Assembly: GCA_937996615.1 (NCBI GenBank)
Contig: CALKVD010000007.1
Location: 1-9,214, forward strand
Origin: an uncultured Rickettsiales bacterium
Lineage (GTDB): Bacteria; Pseudomonadota; Alphaproteobacteria; Rickettsiales; Midichloriaceae
Length of the DNA stretch: 9,214 bases
Reading direction: 5' to 3'
Shown here piece by piece: positions 1 to 6,270 of the stretch. A program made the translations under genes and the position numbers. Every line of letters begins with the position of its first letter. Within the stretch, counting starts at the first letter, position 1. Below the pieces are notes generated by a model. That model was not told where the DNA came from. It searched no databases and worked only from the letters and a program-made list of their open reading frames with translations.

Positions 1-221
1 ATCGCCAAAGATATCAGTATTACTATCGCAATCGATTTACCGATTCCCCCTTGGACCAATTTAATCACATTGCATATAACTTGTGTTACACCGTCACTAG
101 ATGCAAAACTCATAGATACATTTAGAAGGCATGCCATAAGGACTATTAATAGAAAAACCCCAACCTTATGTTTGGTTAGCATCCCAAAAGTTTGGAATTT
201 AAAAGAATTTGTAGCATTCAT
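1..221 (-). CDS. virB2: VirB2-like type IV secretion pilin, 5' part
   Basis: The first 73 codons of a TrbC/VirB2-family protein; the 3' end lies beyond the left edge. VirB2 is the major pilin subunit of the P-type T4SS and is inserted into the inner membrane before assembly. The translation starts MNATNSFKFQTFGML, then has a positively charged stretch (TKHK) and a hydrophobic segment (about residues 21-39). A likely signal-peptidase site follows S-F-A at residue 40. After it come SDGVTQVICNVIKLVQGGIG and the start of a second membrane helix (SIAIVILISLA). The motif 'Cys-Asn-x-Ile-x-Leu-Val-x-Gly-x-x-Gly-Lys' before a hydrophobic helix is typical of rickettsial VirB2. The ATG at 219-221 has no Shine-Dalgarno sequence. 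The gene lies downstream of ispA on the same strand, separated by 170 bases, with no other virB gene in view. Family assignment is good; full length and function cannot be judged. Confidence 0.8.
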   Translation of the reverse strand, partial: MNATNSFKFQTFGMLTKHKVGVFLLIVLMACLLNVSMSFASSDGVTQVICNVIKLVQGGIGKSIAIVILISLA

Positions 222-266
222 ATTTTAATAATACCAATTTAATGTTTGAACAATCTTACTGTTTTG

Positions 267-295
267 ATAGTACTATAAATATTATGATCAAACAA
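267..295 (-). promoter_or_regulatory. possible virB2 promoter
   Basis: On the minus strand TTGTTT (290-295) and TACTAT (267-272) are separated by exactly 17 bases, which would start transcription near 260 and give virB2 a leader of about 40 bases. The -10 box falls in the perfect 10-base palindrome ATAGTACTAT (267-276). Both boxes match the sigma-70 consensus only partly (3/6 and 4/6), and AT-rich DNA yields such matches by chance. Confidence 0.25.
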
Positions 296-391
296 TAATA
301 TTTTTTCGGGTTTAAATTTTTATATTTTATGAGTGAATTGATACATTGGAGGCATAAGACAATCTACAGATTTCTTTGTGTATAATCCGCT

Positions 392-1342
392 TTAGTTCAT
401 ACCCAAAAATTCAAAAATAAAATCAACTATCTGTTGTGATTTAGCAACAGTTATGATAAAATCATCGCTATGCGGCGCCTTAAATCCGGAATCACCCATA
501 CCAACATAATCAAAAAGCTTAGCTGCATATTGATATATTTTTATTTTGGTGTCAGAGGTTAAATCTTGTATTCTTTCTTTTTCAAGAATTGCGGCAAGAT
601 TTAGTCCATAATCTTTGTCTATATCATCAATATCGTCATATATTTGAAATAGTTTGCCGATTTCAGCTCCAAATTGACCCGACAACTCTCTTAGTGTTTT
701 TTGATATTCAGGGTCTTCGTTCTTGTTACCCAAAACCGATCCAATTTGAATTGCAGCAGAAAATAGCATGCCAGTTTTGAGGATATGGATCCTAGTTATT
801 TCATCGCATGTTACGCTAATGTTGGAGTGGTTTTGATTATATTTTAAATCCAAAGCCTGACCTAAAATCATCCCACAATGTCCTGCATTATAGCTCAAAA
901 TATCAAGACAATCTAATATTTGATTTGTCTTAAAGCCAAAATCACGCAATTTAATAATCTCATTAAAAGCCATTGTCAATAAACCATCCCCAGCTAAAAT
1001 TGCCGTTGCTTCTCCAAATTGACGGTGGCAGCTAGCTTTTCCTCTTCTTATATCATCATTATCTAAAGCTGGAAGATCGTCATGGACTAGAGAATAGTTG
1101 TGAATCAACTCTAGAGCAGCAACTGCAGGTAGTGTGAATTTAGTTTCAGTTCCATATAAATTTGCAACTAGCATTAATAGGCTTGATCTGCTCAACTTGC
1201 CATAATCGCCTATAGCATATCTCATTGCTTGAACTAAGTTAGTTCCACAGTCTGGCGTAGAATTTAGAATTTGTTTCATATATTCTTTAGCTGCAACTAG
1301 ATTTTGCATGTATAATTCTTGTAGCATTTTTTTTATCTGCAT
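392..1342 (-). CDS. ispA: polyprenyl (farnesyl) diphosphate synthase
   Basis: Trans-prenyltransferase that condenses IPP with DMAPP or GPP, probably to farnesyl diphosphate for quinone and bactoprenol synthesis. Numbered from the ATG at 1342 (316 aa, close to the family's usual 300), the first Asp-rich motif DDLPALDNDD is at 88-97, followed by RRGKASCHRQFGEATAILAG. The K-T pair (HILKTG) is near 189-190 and the second Asp-rich motif DDIDD near 236-240. A Tyr five residues before the first Asp-rich motif (YSLVHDD) fits a C15-type product. The frame stays open to an ATG at 1435. I prefer 1342 because the extra 31 residues (MLLHYLEQDC...) resemble nothing in the family and would leave only 38 bases to the divergent rpsF. 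ATG 1327 is also possible. The usual GGKRLRP motif reads YGKLSRS: the Lys and the second Arg remain. The Lys-Thr motif after the second Asp-rich motif is not recognisable. The exact chain length of the product is uncertain. Confidence 0.9.
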   Translation of the reverse strand: MQIKKMLQELYMQNLVAAKEYMKQILNSTPDCGTNLVQAMRYAIGDYGKLSRSSLLMLVANLYGTETKFTLPAVAALELIHNYSLVHDDLPALDNDDIRRGKASCHRQFGEATAILAGDGLLTMAFNEIIKLRDFGFKTNQILDCLDILSYNAGHCGMILGQALDLKYNQNHSNISVTCDEITRIHILKTGMLFSAAIQIGSVLGNKNEDPEYQKTLRELSGQFGAEIGKLFQIYDDIDDIDKDYGLNLAAILEKERIQDLTSDTKIKIYQYAAKLFDYVGMGDSGFKAPHSDDFIITVAKSQQIVDFIFEFLGMN

Positions 1343-1451
1343 TGTATTTATTTGATATAAAAATAAAAACCTATATTCTCTATTGTCTTGAAAAAGAAAT
1401 AGATTGCAATCTTGTTCAAGATAATGTAGAAGCATATGGCTTATTTTAAAA

Positions 1452-1457
1452 TATAAT
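1452..1457 (+). promoter_or_regulatory. candidate -10 box for rpsF
   Basis: A perfect TATAAT lies 16 bases before the rpsF ATG, which would place the transcript start near 1464 and leave a leader of about 10 bases. No convincing -35 box sits 16-18 bases upstream (GAAGCA at 1429-1434). The divergent spacer between ispA and rpsF must hold a promoter for the ribosomal block, so the box is plausible but unproven. Confidence 0.35.
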
Positions 1458-1473
1458 AATTAACACAAATTTA

Positions 1474-1851
1474 ATGCGTTTATACGAAACTATTTTTATC
1501 TTGCGTCCAAGCCTAGGAGCTGGCGATATCAATGAAATCACCAAGAAGTTTACTTTGATTATCGAAGATATGGGTGGACAAATAGTCAAAAAAGAAAATT
1601 GGGGTCTGAGATCTCTTTCCTACGAAGTTGAAAAAACTAAACGAGGATACTACACCATGCTAAAAATAATGGCTAATGGTGAAATAATCAAAAAGCTTGA
1701 AAATACCTATCGCATAATGAGTGATGATGTGATGAGATTCCTTACAGTGAAAACTGATGATAATTCTGCAAATCCATCACAAATGATGCATACTGCCGAT
1801 GGTGATCCGGTATATCAGGTGAATCCAGGCTACTCTACGCCACAGGCTTAG
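1474..1851 (+). CDS. rpsF: 30S ribosomal protein bS6
   Basis: Small-subunit protein that binds 16S rRNA as a heterodimer with bS18, encoded by the next gene. The protein is 125 aa. The S6 fold covers roughly residues 1-95, with the diagnostic N-terminus MRLYETIFILRPSL, the central WGLRSLSYEVEKTKRGYY and the terminal strand DDVMRFLTVKTDD. The remaining 30 residues form a polar tail, a common feature of bacterial bS6. The start is fixed by homology at the N-terminal strand. There is no Shine-Dalgarno sequence before the ATG; the upstream sequence is AT-only apart from one ACAC. First gene of the block rpsF-rpsR-rplI-rpoZ; rpsF-rpsR-rplI is the standard bacterial order. No S6:S18-binding mRNA leader structure is visible, and the leader may be too short for one. 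Confidence 0.97.
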   Translation: MRLYETIFILRPSLGAGDINEITKKFTLIIEDMGGQIVKKENWGLRSLSYEVEKTKRGYYTMLKIMANGEIIKKLENTYRIMSDDVMRFLTVKTDDNSANPSQMMHTADGDPVYQVNPGYSTPQA

Positions 1852-1900
1852 AACCAATCTGCTATTTTTGATACGTATCTGCATTAATTTAACGATTTAA

Positions 1901-1906
1901 TATAAT
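1901..1906 (+). promoter_or_regulatory. candidate -10 box before rpsR
   Basis: A perfect TATAAT lies 14 bases before the rpsR ATG inside the 69-base rpsF-rpsR spacer. The hexamer 17 bases upstream (TCTGCA, 1878-1883) matches the -35 consensus at 3 of 6 positions. It could be an internal promoter giving an almost leaderless rpsR transcript, or a chance match in AT-rich DNA. Confidence 0.25.
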
Positions 1907-1920
1907 TATTTACCTTTAAC

Positions 1921-2253
1921 ATGTCTACAGAAGAAAAAAACACCAATTCTCATAGCGCACACCATAGTTATCATGAGGATATACCGATTGTACCGAATTC
2001 AGCTCTTTTTAATAAAATTAGCTCCGCTTCTACTAGTATCGATAGATCAAAATGTGTGATAGAGAATCTTGACGAAAAAACCATAAACTACAAAAATATT
2101 GCCTTTCTTAGAGGATATACATCGGAAAATGGTAGAATTTTACCACGCCGTATGACTGGTATTTCAAGAAAAAAGCAAAATATGCTTCAGCGTGCTATTA
2201 AAGTAGCAAGGAAACTTGGTCTTCTACCATATACTGATCACAATATGATCTAA
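1921..2253 (+). CDS. rpsR: 30S ribosomal protein bS18, N-terminally extended
   Basis: Binds bS6 and the central domain of 16S rRNA in the platform of the small subunit. The conserved domain is the C-terminal part: NYKNIAFLRGYTSENGRILP, then RRMTGISRKKQNMLQRAIKV and ARKLGLLPY, with the expected basic helix. The single Cys at residue 42 precedes the core, as in many bS18 proteins. The protein is 110 aa against 75 in E. coli. The excess is a His/Ser/Asn-rich N-terminal segment (about residues 1-35, with several His around positions 11-18) that resembles no part of bS18. No other ATG lies between the extension and the core, so the extension is probably real unless a non-ATG start is used. No Shine-Dalgarno sequence precedes the ATG. 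Confidence 0.95.
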   Translation: MSTEEKNTNSHSAHHSYHEDIPIVPNSALFNKISSASTSIDRSKCVIENLDEKTINYKNIAFLRGYTSENGRILPRRMTGISRKKQNMLQRAIKVARKLGLLPYTDHNMI

Positions 2254-2272
2254 TAAATTTAGGTTTAAGTAC

Positions 2273-2312
2273 TTGCTAACGTCATTTTAATGTGCCAAAA
2301 TGACCAAAGCAA
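2273..2312 (+). repeat. inverted repeat between rpsR and rplI
   Basis: Perfect 8-base arms GTCATTTT (2281-2288) and AAAATGAC (2297-2304) surround an 8-base loop AATGTGCC. Outside a symmetric 4x4 internal loop (TAAC/CAAA) the arms resume as TTGC (2273-2276) and GCAA (2309-2312). In RNA this gives a two-tier stem-loop. It is not followed by a T-run on either strand, so it is not a typical intrinsic terminator. A processing or regulatory hairpin in the ribosomal-protein mRNA is the simplest reading, by inference only. Confidence 0.6.
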
Positions 2313-2398
2313 CAGAAAGCATTTGTAATTTTAAGCTTCAGTTAAATTAAAATTAATAAATAATATTATTAACGAAATATCTTTTTTTGATACTCCCT

Positions 2399-2872
2399 AT
2401 GAGTCAAGCAGCAATTATACTATTAGAAAGAGTCCGCAATCTTGGAGTTGCTGGAGATGTAGTCAAAGTTAAACCGGGTTATGCAAGAAATTATCTTCTA
2501 CCTTTTGGTAAAGCAGTTCGCTATTCCGAAAAAAATATGGATGAAGTTAATTCTAATAGAGATAAATTAAAGCTTAAGCATGATACTGAGTTAGTAAGGT
2601 TGCATACAGTGATGGAAAAATGTAGTGAGATCACTGAAGTCAATATTGAAAGTGTAGCTGATGGCGCGGGTCATCTATACGCAACGGTTCATGCAAGCGA
2701 TGTTGCATCTGAGTTAAGCAAACTTCTAGGATTAGAAGTTGATCAGAGTATTATCTCTTTACCGCAGAAAATCAAAATGCTTGGTATTTATGAAATGACA
2801 TTGCATTTTGCCGATGATCAAAAACTGAAGATCGCTTTGAATGTGGTAAGATCACATTCAGCGACTAAGTAA
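2399..2872 (+). CDS. rplI: 50S ribosomal protein bL9
   Basis: Large-subunit protein near the L1 stalk that binds 23S rRNA and affects reading-frame fidelity. The protein is 157 aa. The N-terminal rRNA-binding domain shows IILLERVRNLGVAGDVVKVK followed by PGYARNYLLPFGKA, which is diagnostic for bL9. A long charged connecting helix spans about residues 43-75. The C-terminal domain (about 76-150) includes DGAGHLYATVHASDVA and KMLGIYEMTLHF. I chose the ATG at 2399 because it places ILLERV at the usual distance from the N-terminus. An in-frame TTG at 2387 would only add four residues (MILP). It lies 145 bases after rpsR with an inverted repeat between. No Shine-Dalgarno sequence precedes the ATG. 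Confidence 0.96.
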   Translation: MSQAAIILLERVRNLGVAGDVVKVKPGYARNYLLPFGKAVRYSEKNMDEVNSNRDKLKLKHDTELVRLHTVMEKCSEITEVNIESVADGAGHLYATVHASDVASELSKLLGLEVDQSIISLPQKIKMLGIYEMTLHFADDQKLKIALNVVRSHSATK

Positions 2873-2941
2873 TAAATTATTTAGTTATTAAAGGTTTATT
2901 AGGTGTTATTCAACATATAATTGTTTGCTATACAAATATAG

Positions 2942-2970
2942 TTGATATATTATTAGGCTATGTTTTTATT
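2942..2970 (+). promoter_or_regulatory. possible rpoZ promoter
   Basis: TTGATA (2942-2947, 5/6 to the -35 consensus) and TTTATT (2965-2970, 4/6 to the -10 consensus) are 17 bases apart in the 143-base rplI-rpoZ spacer. This would give rpoZ its own start near 2977 and a leader of about 39 bases. The -10 box is weak and the surroundings are almost pure A+T, so the assignment is tentative. Confidence 0.25.
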
Positions 2971-3015
2971 TTGAGTTTTTACTTTTATTAATTAATTATT
3001 TTTCTAGGCAACCTT

Positions 3016-3630
3016 ATGGCCAAAGTTACAACCGAAGACTGTAGATATGTCGCTGGAGGGCGTTTCAAACTTGTTTCTGTAGCTGCTTTTAGAGCAAAGA
3101 TGCTTAACAAAGGGGCGCCAGCTTTTGTAAAAACTGATAATTTACGTGGTACTGTAATAGCATTGCGCGAAGTTGCACAATTGATGTTGGACTGTAACAA
3201 GATTGAAGAAGAAATTGTTAAAGCATATCAGTCTCACAATATGCATCACAAGCTTGCCGAAAAAAATTTGCAGCAGGAAGCTGCTTATCTCAGTAAAACT
3301 GGCGCTATTAAAGGCAGACAATATGCAGAACGTAAACAAATGATTGACGCTGATGTCTATGATTTGTTTATGGATGTTCTAGGTGGTTCAGATTCTAATG
3401 CTATCAACATCTCAACAACTGCAAAATCAAAAGCTGAAATTAACGAATCAATGGCGGTATCTGATAACCAATCAGGGAAATTATCAATCGAACAAGAGTC
3501 TCAGAGAAATATAAGCAAACGTGGCAAAAGAAATGCAACTGATGCTGGGGGTAAAAAAAGAAAAAATCCTAGCACTAACAACCTTGATGCTGTTTTTTCT
3601 GACAAATCAAATTTATATGAAAATATATAA
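3016..3630 (+). CDS. rpoZ: RNA polymerase omega subunit with long C-terminal tail
   Basis: Omega helps assemble RNA polymerase by clamping the C-terminal part of beta'. Residues 1-70 are the omega domain: MAKVTTEDC, RFKLVSVAAFRAKMLNKGAP with the conserved Arg-Phe and Ala-x-Arg-Ala, then TVIALREVA, and an acidic end (KIEEEIV). The whole protein is 204 aa, about twice the usual 70-135. Residues 71-120 look helical and charged. Residues 121-204 are low-complexity, rich in Ser, Asn and Lys, and carry two basic clusters, SKRGKRN (about 167-173) and GGKKRKNP (about 178-185). The ATG at 3016 has the best Shine-Dalgarno candidate among the plus-strand genes, AGG seven bases upstream. It follows rplI by 143 bases. 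The omega call is firm; the role of the tail is unknown. Confidence 0.92.
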   Translation: MAKVTTEDCRYVAGGRFKLVSVAAFRAKMLNKGAPAFVKTDNLRGTVIALREVAQLMLDCNKIEEEIVKAYQSHNMHHKLAEKNLQQEAAYLSKTGAIKGRQYAERKQMIDADVYDLFMDVLGGSDSNAINISTTAKSKAEINESMAVSDNQSGKLSIEQESQRNISKRGKRNATDAGGKKRKNPSTNNLDAVFSDKSNLYENI

Positions 3631-3875
3631 ATATTATCTAATAGTATAATCAAATGGAGCTAATTTATTTAAGCTACTAAGTAATCCAATTTTGATTTCC
3701 AAACTGTCGAACTAGGCAATTTGATTTATAAATAATAGCTTGATCGCAGTTTTGAATTGCGACATAAAAATATATTTAGCTAAAAATTTTAGTTTTTCTA
3801 AGTTATAATTTGATTAATATGACTTTATTAAATTTTTAGTTTAAAAAGCAAGATTTTGCCAGCTATCTGATTTAT
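3631..3875 (+). other. AT-rich spacer without a gene
   Basis: The 245 bases between rpoZ and the transporter pseudogene hold no coding frame or RNA gene that I can recognise. They contain a small hairpin (TCGCA 3744-3748 / TGCGA 3758-3762, 9-base loop) and a weak AT stem followed by five T (3780-3797). An isolated TATAAT lies at 3804-3809, with no -35 box at the right distance. The last could be a relic of the dead transporter's promoter. Confidence 0.4.
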
Positions 3876-5071
3876 ATGGTGCTTATGAAGAAGATTTTAC
3901 TACCATAAATCTGGCTAATCACTCTTATTGTTGACCTACCGCAGCTTTCTGAAACTGTTTATACTCCATCTTTGCCTGATATAGCAGACGCATTGCAAAC
4001 ACCAGAATCAATGGTTGAATATACACTTACAGTTTATCTTTTAGGCTTTGCTTTTGGTATACTATTTTGGGGTAAAATTTCTGATGAGTTTGGTCTTAAG
4101 CCCTGTCTTCTAGTAGGGCTATTGATTTTTATCTTTGGTTGTATCGGATGTTATGCTTCAATTTCAATATTGATGATAAGTCGCTTAGTCCAAGCATTTA
4201 GTGGTAGGTACTGGTAGTATTCTTGTCCAGGCAATTTGCTGAGATACTTTCCGTGGTTTTGATCTGGGCAAAGCATATTAATTGGTGGTGTTGTTGGCAC
4301 TTTTTGCTGCACTTGGCCCTTTATGTGGAATGGTTCATTGCTGAATTTTTTGGCTGGAGAGATATTTTTATCTTTCTGATTTTGTTTACATTTATTCTAA
4401 TTTTTTTGGTATGCATCAGGCTACCAAAAACTCTTGCAAGTTCTTTATGTAAACAGGTTTGTATCTGAGGTATATCAATGCAACTTTTAAGGGATACAAA
4501 AATTTTAGGTTTTGGTTTTATTGTTGCTGGATGTAATGGGATCATGTTTAGCTATTTTGCCGAGGGAGCTTTTTATTTAATCAAAGTTCTAGACCTGTCG
4601 CCAAGTTATTATGGCTTAAGTTTTATTGCAATAGGGAGAGCTGCGATGCTCGGGGGGTATTGTTTCTAAAGTTTTGCATAATAAATATTCTGCTAAAGAG
4701 ATCATAAATTTTGGGCTTTGTGTTATAGCTTTTGCCACAATAGTTTTTAGTATCATTGCTTTGGTTCATCATAATTTATTTATGTTTCATTCTGATATAA
4801 TGATAGTAGCTATGATCGTTGCTTAGGTTATATGTTTTTTGTACTATGTATGATCACTAGTAATGCTCTTGCTTCGGCATTGATGAACTATAAAAATGCG
4901 ATAGGAAAAGTATTTAATAATTTCTTTGGATTCTTTTATTATGGCATGATCTCTTTCTTTACTATGTTGATGGGGTTGTTCCATGACGGGATGCTACTGA
5001 CGATGCTGCTCTATTTTGTGGTATTAACTTGCTTTATGCTGGTGATAAATAGAATTTTATTAAGAAAATAG
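3876..5071 (+). pseudogene. broken MFS transporter (Bcr/CflA type)
   Basis: Remnant of a drug/metabolite exporter of about 400 residues with twelve expected membrane helices. Reading across frames recovers the protein in order. LPQLSETVYTPSLPDIADAL is the start of helix 1 and its loop. WGKISDEFGLKP is MFS motif A. Then come SRLVQAF, GTGSILVQAIC, DTFRGFDLGKAY, IGGVVGTF, LFAALGPLCG, FIAEFFGWRDIFIFLILF and C-terminal helices ending INRILLRK. Lesions seen: TAA at 3906; one extra G near 4207; TGA at 4240 where CGA (Arg) is expected; a one-base loss near 4279; an extra T in the run 4301-4305; an extra base near 4330; TGA at 4466; an extra G in the run 4652-4657; and a lost T near 4824. The intact neighbours argue against poor sequence quality. 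Several short open frames inside are fragments of this one gene. The start may be ATG 3876 or ATG 3885. The substrate is unknown. Confidence 0.9.
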
Positions 5072-5100
5072 CTATTAATTTGCTAATATAATGTATAAAA

Positions 5101-5880
5101 CTAAACTTTTTTTGCAATTATTAATATTCGTTCAGAATTTTCTTTTGAAAACAGGTTGCCATTTATGTCTGTTTGAGCTAAAACAATAAAACCATTTTCT
5201 CTTAAGATTTCTTGTAATTCAGTGATACTATAAATTTGTAACGTGTTGGTATATCCTTTTGATACTTTGATACAGTTTTTGATGTCTTGATCAACATAGG
5301 TGCTGTAAGATGCTAGAATACCTTCATCAGATATAGTGCTAAATTGTATCTCTCTCAATTTATTATTACCAGAGATAGCAACCCAATCTATTGTTAATTT
5401 TGTAATATTATTATTGGCTAATAGGTAATCCAGGTTAAATATATCAAAAATATACAAGCCTCCAGGATTTAAATTACGGTTGATGTTTTGTAGTGTCAGT
5501 TTAAAATCTTCTCGTGTTAAATGTCCAATTGCATTAGAAACAGTAATTACTGCGTCAAAATTGCCAACCTGAACGGTGCGGCAATCCCCTTGTAAAAATC
5601 TTATTTTCAAATTTTTAGCTTGCATTTTTTGTTTTGCTATTTTGAGCATGTTTTTGCTAATATCGCTTCCTACAACTTCAAAACCTGAGCTATTGAGCCA
5701 AAAAACTTGAGATCCTGTGCCGCAAGTCAGATCAAGAACAGTGGCGATATTATACTCTTTTAATATTTCTTCTAAAATAGTATTGATAGCCTTTGAGTTA
5801 TCTTCGTTAAATTCATCATAGCGTTCAGCTCTTGTATTATAGTAAGAAGCCTTTGCTGTCGTATGTTTTAATGTTCTCAT
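5101..5880 (-). CDS. class I SAM-dependent methyltransferase
   Basis: Cytosolic methyltransferase of 259 aa with a Rossmann-type SAM-binding domain; the substrate is unknown. Motif I is VLDLTCGTGSQ (about 48-58, the glycine-rich SAM loop). Motif II is EVVGSDIS (68-75), with Asp73 expected to bind the ribose. GDCRTV (98-103) follows, then FDAVITVSNAIGHL (108-121) and the post-motif region LNPGGLYIFDIF (137-148). The N-terminal YYNTRAERYDEF is common in small-molecule methyltransferases of the UbiE or glycine/sarcosine N-methyltransferase kind. The C-terminal half ends in a strand typical of the fold (RILIIAKK). It follows fliQ on the same strand after 88 bases and may share its transcript, since I see no promoter of its own. 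It converges on the transporter pseudogene with 29 bases between them. No Shine-Dalgarno sequence precedes the ATG. Confidence 0.85.
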   Translation of the reverse strand: MRTLKHTTAKASYYNTRAERYDEFNEDNSKAINTILEEILKEYNIATVLDLTCGTGSQVFWLNSSGFEVVGSDISKNMLKIAKQKMQAKNLKIRFLQGDCRTVQVGNFDAVITVSNAIGHLTREDFKLTLQNINRNLNPGGLYIFDIFNLDYLLANNNITKLTIDWVAISGNNKLREIQFSTISDEGILASYSTYVDQDIKNCIKVSKGYTNTLQIYSITELQEILRENGFIVLAQTDINGNLFSKENSERILIIAKKV

Positions 5881-5948
5881 ATGTTATTACTATTTTGCTC
5901 TCAAAGCTTTTTTATTAGTTTTCATCTCTGTTAACTTTATGTCATTTT

Positions 5949-5966
5949 TATAGCCAGTTGGCCATA
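5949..5966 (-). repeat. hairpin downstream of fliQ
   Basis: On the minus strand, two bases after the fliQ stop codon, TATGGCC and GGCTATA form a 7-pair stem (one G-U pair in RNA) around the loop AACT. It is followed by an A-run and not a T-run, so it is not a standard intrinsic terminator. It may stabilise the fliQ 3' end or reduce read-through into the methyltransferase gene; neither is shown. Confidence 0.45.
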
Positions 5967-5968
5967 AG

Positions 5969-6235
5969 TTATTCTAATCTAATAATCACTGAGATTAATT
6001 CTTCGGCATAAGTTTGTAAAACATTTCCCATATATGGTATTAATATAATTAACATCAGGCAAACTACAACCATTTTAGGAACGAAGACAAGGCTTGGTTC
6101 TTGGATCTGGGTTAAAGCTTGTAGCAGAGAGATAATCAGGCCAACGACCAGTGCAGTGATTAGAATTGGTAACGATATTTTCAGCATCACCCAAATCGAT
6201 TGTCTCACTATGTCAGAAATGAAACTAGGATCCAA
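5969..6235 (-). CDS. fliQ: flagellar export protein FliQ
   Basis: Small inner-membrane protein of the flagellar type III export gate, which assembles with FliP and FliR into the export channel. From the TTG at 6235 the protein is 88 aa, the usual FliQ length, and begins LDPSFISDIVRQSIWVMLK (initiator TTG read as Leu here). Helix 1 is about 19-42, with the family signature GLIISLLQALTQIQEPSL and then FVPKM. Helix 2 is about 53-73 (VVVCLMLIILIPYMG). An in-frame TTG at 6268 would give 99 aa. I disfavour it because a good minus-strand promoter (6271-6298) would start transcription near 6264, inside that codon's leader. No ATG is available in frame. No other flagellar gene is in the window. A type III secretion SctS homologue is the only serious alternative and is less likely here. 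Confidence 0.88.
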   Translation of the reverse strand: MDPSFISDIVRQSIWVMLKISLPILITALVVGLIISLLQALTQIQEPSLVFVPKMVVVCLMLIILIPYMGNVLQTYAEELISVIIRLE

Positions 6236-6270
6236 AATATTTTTATTATTAATACAAAAAGTTAACAATG

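Noticed and set aside
589..780. Open frame of 63 codons on the plus strand
   Set aside because: It is antisense to the well-supported ispA gene and has no recognisable protein features.
1343..1435. N-terminal extension of ispA to an ATG at 1435
   Set aside because: The 31 added residues (rich in Leu, Phe, Tyr) do not resemble the family, the shorter protein has the expected length, and the extension would fill most of the divergent spacer that must hold the rpsF and ispA promoters.
2988..3339. Two minus-strand open frames over rpoZ
   Set aside because: Both are shadows of the rpoZ coding sequence; the plus-strand frame has clear omega homology.
3780..3797. Intrinsic terminator for rpoZ
   Set aside because: The stem CTAAA/TTTAG has one G-C pair and a 3-base loop before five T; it is too weak in a region this AT-rich and lies 150 bases beyond the gene.
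4240..4468. TGA read as a sense codon (recoding) in the transporter
   Set aside because: One TGA falls where Arg is expected, the gene has many frameshifts besides, and comEC uses TGA as its stop.
4223..4669. Several separate small membrane-protein genes
   Set aside because: Their translations are consecutive pieces of a single MFS transporter in shifted frames, so they are fragments of a pseudogene.
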